From a bacterium (GTDB lineage: Bacteria > Bacillota > Bacilli > Lactobacillales > Streptococcaceae), in NCBI GenBank assembly GCA_905221385.1, contig CAJNCV010000003.1:1-64000 (forward strand): a stretch of DNA of 64,000 nt. Reading direction: 5' to 3'. The translations under genes were made by a program, and so were the position numbers. Positions 46,209 to 55,418 of the stretch are shown piece by piece. Below the pieces are notes generated by a model, which saw nothing but the letters and a program-made list of their open reading frames with translations, was not told the origin of the DNA and did no database searches. Each line of letters starts with the position of its first letter. Within the stretch, counting starts at the first letter, position 1.

Positions 46209-47120
46209 AGGAAAAAGATTAAGTTGCTAGGTGTCTTAGCTCTCTCGACAGTTATCTTAGGAGCATGTTCTTCAGTGTCAAATCAGTCTATTAAATCTTC
46301 TTCTGATAACAAGGAAAAAACGGAACAAGTTGAGAAGAAGGATGGGGCGGTCACCGTTAAGGAGAAAGTTACAAAGGATGCTGAAATTCTCTTAGATTCG
46401 ATGCGGACTAGTGACTCTGCACGATTCAAGAAGATTTATGGAGAAACTTATGAAAAATGGACTGACGCAGTTATTGCGGTTCAAACAAGTGAAAAAATTA
46501 AAGACGATGGTCTTTCACCAGCATCTACTTACTCTGTAAAATGGCATGATGATTTTCCTATTGAAACTCCAGAAGAAACAATTTCAGGTTTCTTGAAAAT
46601 GAGACGCAGATTATACCAAGATATCGGTTCCTACTCTGTTCAGGATGTTAAGGTAGATGAATCAGGTAATACAGCGACTGTTACTTTTAACTCTAAGAGG
46701 TTGCACTCTAAGGGATTGGCTTCATCTACGCGGGAAGTTCTTACGACTCTAATTGGAGGTATTGACAACTTAGGTAAGTACAATCAAGCTGGTTCAGATG
46801 TTGATATCAAGCGTTATCAAACATTAATCTCTTACTGGATTTTCGAACACCTCTTCAAGAAAGATTTCGCTATCTATAGCGACGTAGATCCAAATTTAGC
46901 TCATACCCCTTTTACTACTGGGGATTTTGATACAGAAATCAAATTAACTAAGGACAAGGATGGCAACTGGCTCATTTCTCAAGAAGATTATCGTACTCTA
47001 GCAACTGAATTGATTGACAATACAGAAGGGTATGACAAAATTGTCCGCAATAATTCTCCAAAGTCTAAAGATAAATCAACAGATAAATCTTCAGATAAGA
47101 AAGACAAAAGTAATATCTAA
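46209..47120 (+). pseudogene. Lipoprotein gene with apparent start-codon loss
   Basis: Encodes a Ser/Lys-rich surface lipoprotein: signal peptide LLGVLALSTVILGACS with the lipobox cysteine, a linker, and an NTF2/DUF5105-like domain (about 40-280) ending in a KSKDKSTDKSSDKKDK tail. The expected start M-K-K-I-K-L-L reads AGG AAA AAG ATT AAG TTG CTA, so the start codon is AGG (46209-46211) instead of ATG. GAGG at 46199-46202 lies exactly 6 bp in front. The first usable in-frame start is TTG 46224, which lacks the positive signal-peptide N-terminus and has no ribosome site. The rest of the frame is intact, so the change is recent or a sequencing error. Confidence 0.7.
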
Positions 47121-47141
47121 TCATCTGGTTTAAAAATACAG

Positions 47142-47171
47142 CAAGTAGCTCTATAGGGGCTACTTGTTTTT
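47142..47171 (+). terminator. Terminator after the lipoprotein gene
   Basis: CAAGTAGC (47142-47149) pairs with GCTACTTG (47159-47166) and ends in TTTTT. Confidence 0.75.
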
Positions 47172-47717
47172 AGATTTCAATGATAGTGGAAGTGAGTGAT
47201 TCATAACTAGACTAGAGGGAGAATCATCTTGCTTCTCTTGTTATTGATATTGGAAACGATGACCGTCTTAGATTTAAATTTTTGAAGTTTTAAGATATAG
47301 AAACTTATTTCTTTCATATTTGCTGATTGCTCTTAATGTAAGTCAGGACAGGGGAGTCAAGAGTATTAGTGATGTAAGCTTTATTTTAAATATTTGATTT
47401 ACAGCAAGCAAATTCTCTCCTATACAAAATCAAAGAAATATGTCTTTTCCATTTCCTTGAAAGTAGAAAAATACTTGGTAATTGACTTGAATCATCAGGT
47501 GAATAAAATATTGATGTTTGTCTCTTCTAAAATGATTAAATCTGTGGTATTCTTAAGGTATTTCATAGGAGCCTTACGCATGAGTTGATTGAATAACTAT
47601 CATCATAAGTAGGGTGGAATTTGTTTGATAGACAGAAAAAATCTATAATATTTTTAGTACTTTTACTCATTAGAGATATTATTGAGGCATTTTAACCTAA
47701 AATCAAAGGAGATAGGG
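47172..47717. other. Gene-poor AT-rich stretch
   Basis: About 545 bp without a credible gene. A 64-codon open frame (47394-47588) starts without a ribosome site and shows no recognisable domain. The region may be decayed DNA. It lies downstream of the tmRNA/tRNA-Ser pair, a common integration neighbourhood, but no attachment repeat or recombinase is visible. Confidence 0.45.
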
Positions 47718-48128
47718 ATGCACGTTAGATTGGAAAATAAGGAATCGCATAAAGCGCAAGAAATAGGGAATTTGATTCGTGCTTATAATCGTTCCAAAAG
47801 AGAAGAGGCTGAAAGCGAGCCCCTGAACCTTTATGTTGAAGATGAAAAGGGCAATCTCCTGGCAGGCTTAGTAGCAGAGACTTTCGGAAATTGGCTGGAA
47901 ATCGAGTATTTGTTTGTGAAAGAGGAATTGCGAGGACAGGGAATCGGTTCAAAACTATTGGAGCAAGCTGAAAATGAAGCTAAGAATCGAAACTGTCAGT
48001 TTGCTTTCGTCAATACTTACCAGTTTCAAGCGCCAGATTTTTACCAAAGGCATGGCTACAAGGAAGTCTTTGCTTTGCAAGACTATCCTTACACAGGGCA
48101 GAGATACTATTACCAAAAGGATTTGTAG
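47718..48128 (+). CDS. GNAT family N-acetyltransferase
   Basis: A 136-residue acetyltransferase with the acetyl-CoA motif EYLFVKEELRGQGIGSKLLEQAENEA (about residues 67-92) and a C-terminal APDFYQRHGYKEVF. AAAGGAGATAGGG precedes ATG 47718; the frame upstream has no start signal. Substrate unknown. Confidence 0.85.
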   Translation: MHVRLENKESHKAQEIGNLIRAYNRSKREEAESEPLNLYVEDEKGNLLAGLVAETFGNWLEIEYLFVKEELRGQGIGSKLLEQAENEAKNRNCQFAFVNTYQFQAPDFYQRHGYKEVFALQDYPYTGQRYYYQKDL

Positions 48129-48187
48129 GGTGAATATGAAGGCATAAATCAAAGAGGAATTCTTCACATAAGCAAGGAGGTAGACAA

Positions 48188-48784
48188 ATGGATATAATAT
48201 TGGATATGGGCAACGTCTTATTAGAATGGAACAAGGATAAGATTTTGCAAGGCGTTTCGGATACGAAGGAAGAATATTTGGTTTTAGATAAAGCTATTTT
48301 TCAGTCGGGGCTCTGGTTAAGATTAGATCTTGGGACCATGACGAGAGAAGAGTTGGTGCTCAAAGTTGTGTCGATGATTGGAAGGGGCTATCAAAAGAAG
48401 GTTGAAGAAGTTATCTGGAATTGGCCTAGCTACATTGATATTTATAGGGAAGTCTTTCCTGTTTTGTCAGAACTAAAGAAAAAGGGACATCGCATCTTTG
48501 TCTTGTCCAATACCTCAAAGGTATTTTATGACTTGCTGGAAGAGCAACTATCTCCCTTAAAAGAACTTTTAGATGGTTTTGTCCTATCCTGTGATATAAA
48601 AGCTATAAAGCCTGATTTGGCAATGTTTAAGGGGATTCTCGATAAATACCAGCTAGATCCTACAAATTGTGTCTTTCTAGACGATATTGAGGACAATACA
48701 ATAGCAGCTGAGAAATTGGGCATCAAGGCCTATCAGGTCAAGAAAAGAAGTGATGTCGTCGATATTTTGAAATCCTATATTTGA
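48188..48784 (+). CDS. HAD-IA family hydrolase
   Basis: A 198-residue HAD phosphatase of subfamily IA variant 3. Motif I is LDMGNVLLEWN; the usual second Asp is replaced, as often in the YihX-like group. Motif II is FVLSNTS, the lysine is in CDIKAIKPD and motif IV is CVFLDDIEDNTIAAE. AAGGAGG precedes the ATG. It follows the GNAT gene by 59 bp. Substrate unknown. Confidence 0.82.
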   Translation: MDIILDMGNVLLEWNKDKILQGVSDTKEEYLVLDKAIFQSGLWLRLDLGTMTREELVLKVVSMIGRGYQKKVEEVIWNWPSYIDIYREVFPVLSELKKKGHRIFVLSNTSKVFYDLLEEQLSPLKELLDGFVLSCDIKAIKPDLAMFKGILDKYQLDPTNCVFLDDIEDNTIAAEKLGIKAYQVKKRSDVVDILKSYI

Positions 48785-48791
48785 ACTCAAC

Positions 48792-48824
48792 ACTCTCTAT
48801 CTTTTTGTGGTAGAGAGTTTTTTT
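48792..48824 (+). terminator. Terminator after the HAD gene
   Basis: ACTCTCTA (48792-48799) pairs with TAGAGAGT (48811-48818), followed by seven T. Confidence 0.85.
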
Positions 48825-48857
48825 GTTAATAAAATCTTACAAAATGAAATTTATATA

Positions 48858-48885
48858 TTGCATTAAGTTAGATATATGGTATAAT
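48858..48885 (+). promoter_or_regulatory. Promoter of the XRE regulator pair
   Basis: TTGCAT (48858-48863), 16 bp, TATAAT (48880-48885) with TGG in front. Confidence 0.7.
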
Positions 48886-48932
48886 GTTTTTAAAAGAAGC
48901 GCAACTTTTTAAAATTTTGAAGGAGGATGCTA

Positions 48933-49142
48933 GTGGCTAAAAATTTAAAATTAAAATTAGCTCGGGTAGAGCGTGATTTAACACAAGGGGAATTGGCAGA
49001 AGCTGTAGGTGTTACTAGGCAGACTATAGGCTTGATTGAAGCTGGGAAATACAATCCCAGTCTCTCCCTCTGCCAGTCCATTTGCAGATGTTTAGGCAAA
49101 ACTTTAGACCAACTATTTTGGGAGGAAGAAGATGAAAAATAG
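48933..49142 (+). CDS. XRE family transcriptional regulator
   Basis: A 69-residue protein made of one Cro/C1 helix-turn-helix: LKLARVERDLTQGELAEAVGVTRQTIGLIEAGKYNPSLSLC is the characteristic pattern. The start is GTG 48933, because AAGGAGG (48920-48926) sits 6 bp upstream. The ATG at 48927 touches the Shine-Dalgarno sequence and is not usable. It overlaps the next gene by 11 bp. Such YozG-like regulators are usually paired with a membrane protein, as here. Confidence 0.85.
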   Translation: MAKNLKLKLARVERDLTQGELAEAVGVTRQTIGLIEAGKYNPSLSLCQSICRCLGKTLDQLFWEEEDEK

Positions 49143-49620
49143 ATTTTTTTATTATCAATTATTAGACGAAAGAGAAGAACAACTGATTAACAAAGCTGGA
49201 GCAGAGTCTTTCTATGTGTTTATCGGGCTCATTCTGCTAAGCTATCTGGTGGCTGTATTAGCACCTGCTCTTTTTAATCCTGATATTCTTCTTGTTACCC
49301 TTCTTTTAGGAATTTTCTTCTTTTTCAATCGTGCACGACAACTTGGAGTGACCTACTATAGTCGTTTTCATTTTACGATTGTAGGGTGTTTGCTGCTAAC
49401 TCTCGCTATTACGACTCTCTTGATGCTGCAGAATTATCAATTCAATATCGAAATTTATCAGCACAATCCTCTGAACGTTAAATACTTGTCTGCTTGGGTC
49501 ATTACTTATCTGATTTACCTTCCTTGGGTTTTTATCGGCAATCTCGGGCTTAAAAGTTATGGCGAATGGGCTCAAAAAAAGTTTGAGCAAGATATGGATG
49601 AACTGGAGACTATGGAATAG
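49132..49620 (+). CDS. DUF6773-like membrane protein
   Basis: A 162-residue protein with four predicted spans (about 28-46, 49-65, 80-98 and 117-135) between charged ends. The start overlaps the XRE gene, with GGAGGAAG in front, so the two are coupled. XRE/four-helix membrane protein pairs are common in Firmicutes; the function is unknown, and regulation of the pair by the XRE protein is inference. Confidence 0.72.
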   Translation: MKNRFFYYQLLDEREEQLINKAGAESFYVFIGLILLSYLVAVLAPALFNPDILLVTLLLGIFFFFNRARQLGVTYYSRFHFTIVGCLLLTLAITTLLMLQNYQFNIEIYQHNPLNVKYLSAWVITYLIYLPWVFIGNLGLKSYGEWAQKKFEQDMDELETME

Positions 49621-49736
49621 CTTGTTAGCTTTTTATCAATCTCGGTAAAATGTGTTATAATAGTACTAATTTATCGGACGGTGTGAAAGTGGTAGAATAC
49701 GTTCATACCTTTGTAAAGAAGGAAGAAGGAAAACAG

Positions 49737-51197
49737 ATGTATCCAGATGATAGTTTGACATTGCACACGGACTTGTACCAGATCAATATGATGCAAGTTT
49801 ACTTTGACCAAGGGATTCACAATAAAAAGGCGGTCTTTGAAGTTTATTTCCGCCAGCAACCTTTTCAGAACGGCTATGCGGTTTTTGCTGGTTTGGAAAG
49901 AATTGTACATTATCTTGAAGACTTGCGCTTTTCTGATAGCGATATTGCCTACTTGGAGTCGCTTGGCTATCATGGGGCGTTCTTAGACTACCTCCGCAAT
50001 CTCAAGTTGGAGTTGACAGTCCGTTCTGCCCAGGAAGGGGACTTAGTCTTTGCCAATGAACCGATTGTGCAGGTAGAAGGCCCTCTAGCCCAATGTCAAT
50101 TGGTTGAAACGGCTCTCTTAAATATCGTTAACTTTCAAACCTTGATAGCGACCAAGGCAGCACGTATTCGTTCGGTCATTGAAGATGAGCCTTTGATGGA
50201 ATTCGGAACACGTCGTGCGCAAGAAATGGATGCTGCTATCTGGGGAACACGCGCAGCCGTGATTGGTGGAGCCAACGGAACTAGCAACGTGCGAGCAGGG
50301 AAGCTCTTTGGTATTCCTGTCTTGGGGACTCATGCCCATGCCTTGGTACAAGTTTATGGGAACGACTATGAAGCCTTCAAGGCTTATGCGTCAACCCATC
50401 GTGACTGTGTCTTTCTAGTAGATACTTATGATACGTTGCGAATCGGTGTGCCAGCTGCCATTCAGGTGGCGCGTGAGTTGGGTGATCAGATTAACTTTAT
50501 GGGTGTGCGGATTGACTCTGGGGATATTGCCTACATTTCCAAGAAAGTTCGTCAGCAACTAGACGAGGCTGGCTTTACAGAGGCTAAGATCTATGCTTCT
50601 AATGATCTGGATGAAAATACTATCCTCAACCTCAAGATGCAAAGAGCCAAGATTGATGTCTGGGGTGTCGGAACCAAGCTGATTACAGCCTATGACCAGC
50701 CAGCTCTTGGGGCAGTTTATAAGATTGTAGCTATTGAAGATGAAAATGGTCAGATGCGCAATACCATCAAACTGTCTAATAATGCGGAAAAAGTGTCAAC
50801 GCCAGGTAAGAAGCAAGTATGGCGCATTACCAGTCGTGAAAAAGGGAAGTCAGAAGGCGACTACATCACTTATGATGGAGTTGACGTTGCCAGCATGACT
50901 GAAATCAAGATGTTCCATCCGACCTATACCTATATCAAAAAAACCGTTCGTAATTTTGATGCCGTTCCTCTCTTGGTGGATATCTTTAAAGAAGGAAAAT
51001 TGGTTTACGATTTGCCTAGTTTGACTGAGATTCAGGCCTATGCTCGCAAAGAATTTGACAAGCTTTGGGATGAGTATAAACGGGTTCTCAATCCGCAACA
51101 TTACCCAGTAGACTTGGCGCGTGATATTTGGCAAGATAAGATGGACTTGATTGATAAGATGCGTAAGGAAGCCCTTGGTGAAGGAGAAGAAGAATGA
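49737..51197 (+). CDS. pncB: Nicotinate phosphoribosyltransferase
   Basis: A 486-residue ATP-assisted enzyme converting nicotinate and PRPP to nicotinate mononucleotide, the first step of NAD salvage. Typical blocks are [15 protein letters not shown] near the N-terminus, [32 protein letters not shown] with the phosphorylated His, the PRPP-side [13 protein letters not shown] and [12 protein letters not shown] start at ATG 49737 ([12 protein letters not shown]) behind AAGGAAAACAG; the frame upstream has no start signal. It overlaps nadE by 4 bp. Confidence 0.95.
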   Translation: MYPDDSLTLHTDLYQINMMQVYFDQGIHNKKAVFEVYFRQQPFQNGYAVFAGLERIVHYLEDLRFSDSDIAYLESLGYHGAFLDYLRNLKLELTVRSAQEGDLVFANEPIVQVEGPLAQCQLVETALLNIVNFQTLIATKAARIRSVIEDEPLMEFGTRRAQEMDAAIWGTRAAVIGGANGTSNVRAGKLFGIPVLGTHAHALVQVYGNDYEAFKAYASTHRDCVFLVDTYDTLRIGVPAAIQVARELGDQINFMGVRIDSGDIAYISKKVRQQLDEAGFTEAKIYASNDLDENTILNLKMQRAKIDVWGVGTKLITAYDQPALGAVYKIVAIEDENGQMRNTIKLSNNAEKVSTPGKKQVWRITSREKGKSEGDYITYDGVDVASMTEIKMFHPTYTYIKKTVRNFDAVPLLVDIFKEGKLVYDLPSLTEIQAYARKEFDKLWDEYKRVLNPQHYPVDLARDIWQDKMDLIDKMRKEALGEGEEE

Positions 51198-52018
51198 GTT
51201 TGCAAGAGACCATTATCCAGCAACTAGGTGTCAAACCAGTGATTGACGCTCAGGAAGAAATCCGTCGTTCCATTGATTTCTTAAAGAGATACTTGAAAAA
51301 ACACCCCTTCCTTAAAACCTTTGTACTAGGGATTTCTGGAGGACAAGACTCAACCTTGGCAGGGCGCTTGGCGCAATTAGCGATGGAAGAAATGAGAGCA
51401 GAGACAGGAGATGACAGCTACAAATTTATCGCTGTCCGCCTGCCCTATGGGGTACAAGCTGATGAAGCAGATGCTCAAAAAGCTCTTGCTTTCATCCAGC
51501 CAGATGTCAGCTTGGTTGTGAATATCAAGGAATCAGTTGATGCCATGACAGCAGCAGTTGAAGCGACAGGAAGTCCTGTTTCAGACTTTAATAAGGGAAA
51601 TATCAAGGCACGTTGCCGTATGATTGCCCAATATGCCCTTGCGGGCGCTCATAGCGGAGCCGTCATTGGGACAGACCATGCTGCGGAAAATATCACAGGC
51701 TTTTTTACCAAGTTTGGTGACGGTGGTGCGGATATTCTTCCTCTTTACCGCCTCAATAAACGCCAAGGAAAACAACTCTTGAAGGAGTTTGGTGCAGACC
51801 CAGCCCTTTATGAAAAAATCCCAACAGCAGATTTGGAAGAAGAAAAACCAGGTATTGCGGATGAAGTCGCCCTCGGAGTCACTTACAATGAAATTGATGA
51901 TTACCTCGAAGGCAAAACAATCAGCCCAGAAGCCCAAGCGACTATCGAAAACTGGTGGCACAAAGGCCAACACAAACGCCACCTACCCATCACCGTATTT
52001 GATGACTTTTGGGAGTAA
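51194..52018 (+). CDS. nadE: NH3-dependent NAD+ synthetase
   Basis: A 274-residue enzyme that amidates nicotinate adenine dinucleotide to NAD+. The PP-loop motif [18 protein letters not shown] is near residue 45, [14 protein letters not shown] and [22 protein letters not shown] are typical, and [14 protein letters not shown] is near 215. It lacks the glutaminase domain, so ammonia is the donor. Its ATG overlaps the pncB stop (ATGA), making a two-gene NAD salvage operon. Confidence 0.96.
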   Translation: MSLQETIIQQLGVKPVIDAQEEIRRSIDFLKRYLKKHPFLKTFVLGISGGQDSTLAGRLAQLAMEEMRAETGDDSYKFIAVRLPYGVQADEADAQKALAFIQPDVSLVVNIKESVDAMTAAVEATGSPVSDFNKGNIKARCRMIAQYALAGAHSGAVIGTDHAAENITGFFTKFGDGGADILPLYRLNKRQGKQLLKEFGADPALYEKIPTADLEEEKPGIADEVALGVTYNEIDDYLEGKTISPEAQATIENWWHKGQHKRHLPITVFDDFWE

Positions 52019-52140
52019 AAAGGTCCGGGGGACCTTTTTAGCTTCTTGCCTTGAAACTCGAGAGCAAGAATAACCTCCAGTGGAGGTTTTTACCCCGAGC
52101 ACGTAAACAAGAAAGCGAAGAAGGTCCGGGGGACCTTTTT
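52017..52140 (+). terminator. Triple hairpin terminator array after nadE
   Basis: AAAAAGGTCC-GGG-GGACCTTTTT (52017-52039) overlaps the nadE stop. AACCTCC-AGT-GGAGGTT with a T-run (52072-52091) follows. A second AAGGTCC-GGG-GGACCTTTTT lies at 52121-52140. The first and third are near-identical and belong to a degenerate duplication of about 104 bp. Confidence 0.85.
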
Positions 52141-52225
52141 AGCTTATTATCTTGAGATTCGAAAGCAAAACAAGTTTCAATGGAGATTGAACAAAGAATC
52201 ACCTATCAGAAAGCGAGGTAACATT

Positions 52226-52777
52226 ATGAAAGCAATCGGTACGCAAATATTACAGACAGAACGTTTGATTTTGAGAAGATTTGTGGAGAGTGATGCGGAA
52301 GCCATGTTTCAAAATTGGGCTTCGTCTGCTAAGAATCTGACCTATGTCACCTGGGATCCTCATCCTGATGTTGAGGTGACTCGGAACTCGATTCGAAATT
52401 GGGTTGCCTCCTATGCCAATCCCAACTATTACAAATGGGCCATTTGTCTAAAGGAAAACCCAGAGCAAGTGATTGGAGATATCAGCATCGTTGCAATGGA
52501 TGAGAATGATTCTTGTTGTGAAATTGGCTATGTGCTAGGTAAGGCATATTGGGGTCGTGGTATGATGACGGAGGCCTTGAAAGCTGTCTTAGATTTTTGT
52601 TTTATTCAAGCAGGCTTTCAAAAAGTCAGAGCTCGTTACGCCAGTCTCAACCCAGCTTCAGGCCGTGTCATGGAAAAAGCGGGAATGTCTTATCTAAAAA
52701 CCATTACCAATGGTGTGGAGAGAAAAGACTACGTTGCGGACCTTATTTATTACCAGATAAGCAGGGAAGACAAGTGA
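52226..52777 (+). CDS. GNAT family acetyltransferase, RimJ/RimL type
   Basis: A 183-residue acetyltransferase. The N-terminus ILQTERLILRRFVESDAEAMF, EIGYVLGKAYWGRGMMTEALKAVLDF and ASLNPASGRVMEKAGMSYL are diagnostic of the RimJ/RimL group that modifies protein N-termini or small amines. I start at ATG 52226, with GAGG about 9 bp upstream; the upstream frame runs into the repeated terminator segment. Confidence 0.85.
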   Translation: MKAIGTQILQTERLILRRFVESDAEAMFQNWASSAKNLTYVTWDPHPDVEVTRNSIRNWVASYANPNYYKWAICLKENPEQVIGDISIVAMDENDSCCEIGYVLGKAYWGRGMMTEALKAVLDFCFIQAGFQKVRARYASLNPASGRVMEKAGMSYLKTITNGVERKDYVADLIYYQISREDK

Positions 52778-52797
52778 TTCTTTTTTCTGTTTCTATC

Positions 52798-52822
52798 AAA
52801 GTCAGACCTTGTCTGGCTTTTT
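52798..52822 (+). terminator. Terminator after the RimL-type gene
   Basis: AAAGTCAGAC (52798-52807) pairs with GTCTGGCTTT around CTT, then TT. Confidence 0.8.
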
Positions 52823-52900
52823 GTGCCAGATTTCTAAATAACCTGATTAAATTCCTATTTTTGCCTATCATTGTCCCTGTTTTTTCTGGAGTTTTGGGGA

Positions 52901-52906
52901 TATAAT
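52901..52906 (+). promoter_or_regulatory. -10 box of the ccdA operon
   Basis: TATAAT, 32 bp before the ccdA ATG. No strong -35 box is seen. Confidence 0.5.
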
Positions 52907-52938
52907 AGACCTATCAAATCAAAGAATGGAGGAAGGCA

Positions 52939-53649
52939 ATGGACAATGTAATCTTTTTTATTAGTGTTTTTCTTGCTGGAATTCTTTCCTTCTTTTCTCC
53001 TTGCATCTTACCCTTGTTGCCAGTCTATGCAGGAGTCTTGTTGGATGATAAGAATGATGCTCAGGCTTCTAGTGGAAAATTTTCAATCTCACTTGTTAGT
53101 TTATTGCGAACTATGGCTTTTATAGTGGGGATTTCCTTTGTTTTTATCTTACTGGGCTATGGAGCTGGTTTTTTAGGCAATTTGCTGTATGCTTCTTGGT
53201 TTCAGTATGTGACGGGTGCGATTATCATTCTCTTGGGCTTGCACCAGATGGATGTTTTACATTTGCAGGGACTCTACAAGGAAAGAAGGCTACAATTAAA
53301 GAGACAGGATCAAAACGCTAACGGCTATAGTCAGGCATTTTTACTGGGGTTGATCTTTAGTTTTGCTTGGACTCCATGTGTGGGGCCGGTTCTGGGTTCT
53401 GTTTTGGCCTTAGCAGCTTCAGGTGGTTCAGGTGCTTGGCAGGGAGCTGGTCTCATGTTGATTTACACGCTGGGTTTGGCACTACCATTTTTGGTTCTAT
53501 CTCTTGCCTCTAGCTATGTTTTGAAACATTTCCGAAAACTCCATCCTTACCTCGGAACCCTCAAAAAATTCGGTGGTTTCCTCATTATCCTGATGGGAAT
53601 CTTGGTGCTTTTGGGAAATGCTTCCATTTTGACTACATTATTTGAATAG
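52939..53649 (+). CDS. ccdA: Cytochrome c biogenesis protein CcdA
   Basis: A 236-residue membrane protein with six spans that passes electrons from cytosolic thioredoxin to extracytoplasmic thioredoxin-like proteins. The redox cysteines are in FFSPCILPLLPVYAG (span 1) and FAWTPCVGPVLGS (span 4). Streptococci make no cytochrome c, so its partner is the thioredoxin-like lipoprotein encoded next, which in turn reduces MsrAB. GGAGGAAG precedes the ATG. Confidence 0.93.
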   Translation: MDNVIFFISVFLAGILSFFSPCILPLLPVYAGVLLDDKNDAQASSGKFSISLVSLLRTMAFIVGISFVFILLGYGAGFLGNLLYASWFQYVTGAIIILLGLHQMDVLHLQGLYKERRLQLKRQDQNANGYSQAFLLGLIFSFAWTPCVGPVLGSVLALAASGGSGAWQGAGLMLIYTLGLALPFLVLSLASSYVLKHFRKLHPYLGTLKKFGGFLIILMGILVLLGNASILTTLFE

Positions 53650-53662
53650 AGAGGAAAAAGAA

Positions 53663-54226
53663 ATGAAAAAATGGCAAACATGTCTCCTTGGAGTAGGCTC
53701 AATCTGTTGCTTGGCAGCCTGTTCGGCTAAAAATATGTCAGATGAATCTACTATGAAGGAGCAATCCAAAACAGAACAAGTTAGTTCGCAAACTGTGACT
53801 AAAGGTCAGCCGGTTGCTGATTTTGAACTGACAGGTGTAGATGGCAAGACCTATCGTTTATCTGACTACAAAGGCAAGAAAGTCTATCTTAAATTCTGGG
53901 CTTCTTGGTGTTCCATCTGTCTAGCCAGCCTTCCAGATACGGACGAAATCGCTAAGGATGCTGGAGACGACTATGTGGTCTTGACAGTGGTATCTCCTGG
54001 CCACAAGGGGGAGCAAGCAGAAGCGGACTTTAAGAACTGGTACAAGGGCTTAGATTATAAAAATTTTCCAGTTTTAATTGATCCGTCAGGTAAACTCTTG
54101 GAAAGTTATGGTGTCCGTTCTTATCCGACTCAAGCCTTTATAGACAAGGAGGGCAAGCTGGTCAAAACGCAACCAGGTTTTATGGATAAGGATATGATTT
54201 TAAAAGAATTGAAAGAAATGGGGTAG
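53663..54226 (+). CDS. Thioredoxin-like lipoprotein (Etrx1/TlpA type)
   Basis: A 187-residue surface lipoprotein. The signal peptide ends at the lipobox LAAC (lipidated Cys about residue 20). A TlpA/AhpC-TSA thioredoxin domain follows with the active site WASWCSICLASLP and the cis-proline loop SYPTQAF. I start at ATG 53663, with GAGGAAAAAG in front; the TTG at 53642 overlaps ccdA. It should shuttle electrons from CcdA to the methionine sulfoxide reductase encoded 10 bp downstream. Confidence 0.92.
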   Translation: MKKWQTCLLGVGSICCLAACSAKNMSDESTMKEQSKTEQVSSQTVTKGQPVADFELTGVDGKTYRLSDYKGKKVYLKFWASWCSICLASLPDTDEIAKDAGDDYVVLTVVSPGHKGEQAEADFKNWYKGLDYKNFPVLIDPSGKLLESYGVRSYPTQAFIDKEGKLVKTQPGFMDKDMILKELKEMG

Positions 54227-54235
54227 AGAAAGGCT

Positions 54236-55348
54236 ATGAATGATAAAGTAAAACTTTTTGTCTTGGCAGGGGTCATTCTCCTAGCCCTAACCGGTTTCTA
54301 TTTTCTATTGATGCGAAATGCAGGGCAGACAGACAGCTCGCAAATTGAGAAAGCGTCCGTTAGCCAAGGAGGAAAAACAGTGAAAAAAACAGAAGTGAGT
54401 AAAGACGCAGACTTGCACGAAATTTATCTAGCTGGGGGATGTTTCTGGGGAGTGGAGGAATACTTCTCACGCGTGTCTGGAGTAACCGATGCCGTTTCAG
54501 GCTATGCAAACGGTAGAGGGGAAACAACCAAGTACGAATTGATTAACCAAACAGGACATGCGGAGACTGTCCATGTCACCTATGATGCCAATCAAATTTC
54601 TCTTAAAGAAATCCTGCTTCATTACTTCCGCATTATCAATCCAACCAGCAAAAATAAACAGGGAAATGATGTGGGGACCCAGTACCGTACTGGTGTCTAT
54701 TACACAGATGAAAAGGATTTGGAAGTAATCAACCAAGTCTTTGATGAGGTAGCTAAGAAATACGATCAACCTCTGGCTGTTGAAAAGGAACCCTTGAAGA
54801 ATTTTGTGGTGGCTGAGGATTACCATCAAGACTACCTCAAGAAAAATCCAAATGGCTACTGTCATATCAATGTCAATCAGGCGGCCTACCCTGTCATTGA
54901 TGCCAGCAAATATCCTAAACCAAGCGATGAGGAATTGAAAAAGACCTTGTCACCTGAGGAGTATGCAGTTACCCAGAAAAATCAAACAGAACGAGCTTTT
55001 TCAAACCGCTATTGGGATAAATTTGAATCTGGTATCTATGTAGATGTAGCTACTGGCGAACCTCTCTTTTCATCAAAGGACAAGTTTGAGTCTGGTTGTG
55101 GCTGGCCTAGTTTCACCCAACCAATCAGCCCAGATGTTGCTACCTACAAGGAAGATAAGTCTTATAATATGACACGCATGGAAGTGCGGAGCCGAGTTGG
55201 AGATTCTCACCTTGGCCATGTCTTTACGGATGGACCACAGGACAAGGGTGGCTTACGCTACTGTATCAATAGTCTCTCTATCCGATTTATTCCCAAAGAC
55301 CAAATGGCAGAAAAAGGCTATGCCTATTTACTAGATTATGTCGATTAA
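54236..55348 (+). CDS. msrAB: Bifunctional methionine sulfoxide reductase A/B, membrane-anchored
   Basis: A 370-residue fusion repairing both stereoisomers of methionine sulfoxide in surface proteins. An N-terminal span (residues 7-26) anchors it outside the membrane. The MsrA domain has catalytic Cys69 in [11 protein letters not shown]. The MsrB domain (about 235-365) has SGCGWPSF and catalytic Cys343 in RYCINS. The zinc-binding CxxC pairs of many MsrB proteins are absent, a known zinc-free variant. It is third in the ccdA-etrx-msrAB operon. Confidence 0.95.
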   Translation: MNDKVKLFVLAGVILLALTGFYFLLMRNAGQTDSSQIEKASVSQGGKTVKKTEVSKDADLHEIYLAGGCFWGVEEYFSRVSGVTDAVSGYANGRGETTKYELINQTGHAETVHVTYDANQISLKEILLHYFRIINPTSKNKQGNDVGTQYRTGVYYTDEKDLEVINQVFDEVAKKYDQPLAVEKEPLKNFVVAEDYHQDYLKKNPNGYCHINVNQAAYPVIDASKYPKPSDEELKKTLSPEEYAVTQKNQTERAFSNRYWDKFESGIYVDVATGEPLFSSKDKFESGCGWPSFTQPISPDVATYKEDKSYNMTRMEVRSRVGDSHLGHVFTDGPQDKGGLRYCINSLSIRFIPKDQMAEKGYAYLLDYVD

Positions 55349-55418
55349 GAAGGCTTTCCTAAGCAGTTAGAGGAGAATTTTGCTATACTGATACTAGTAA
55401 GTGGTAAAGGAGCAGAGC

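Noticed and set aside
47394..47588. 64-codon frame containing KYLVIDLN, considered as a transposase remnant
   Set aside because: A similar LK..YLVID pattern occurs in the 3504-3692 minus frame, but neither shows the DDE order or inverted repeats of an insertion sequence, so no mobile element is called.
51581..51982. 133-codon minus-strand frame inside nadE
   Set aside because: Shadow frame of nadE; no ribosome site or domain.
52021..52140. Two identical hairpins considered as the start of a CRISPR array
   Set aside because: Only two copies, self-complementary with T-runs, and spacing of about 100 bp; these are terminators.
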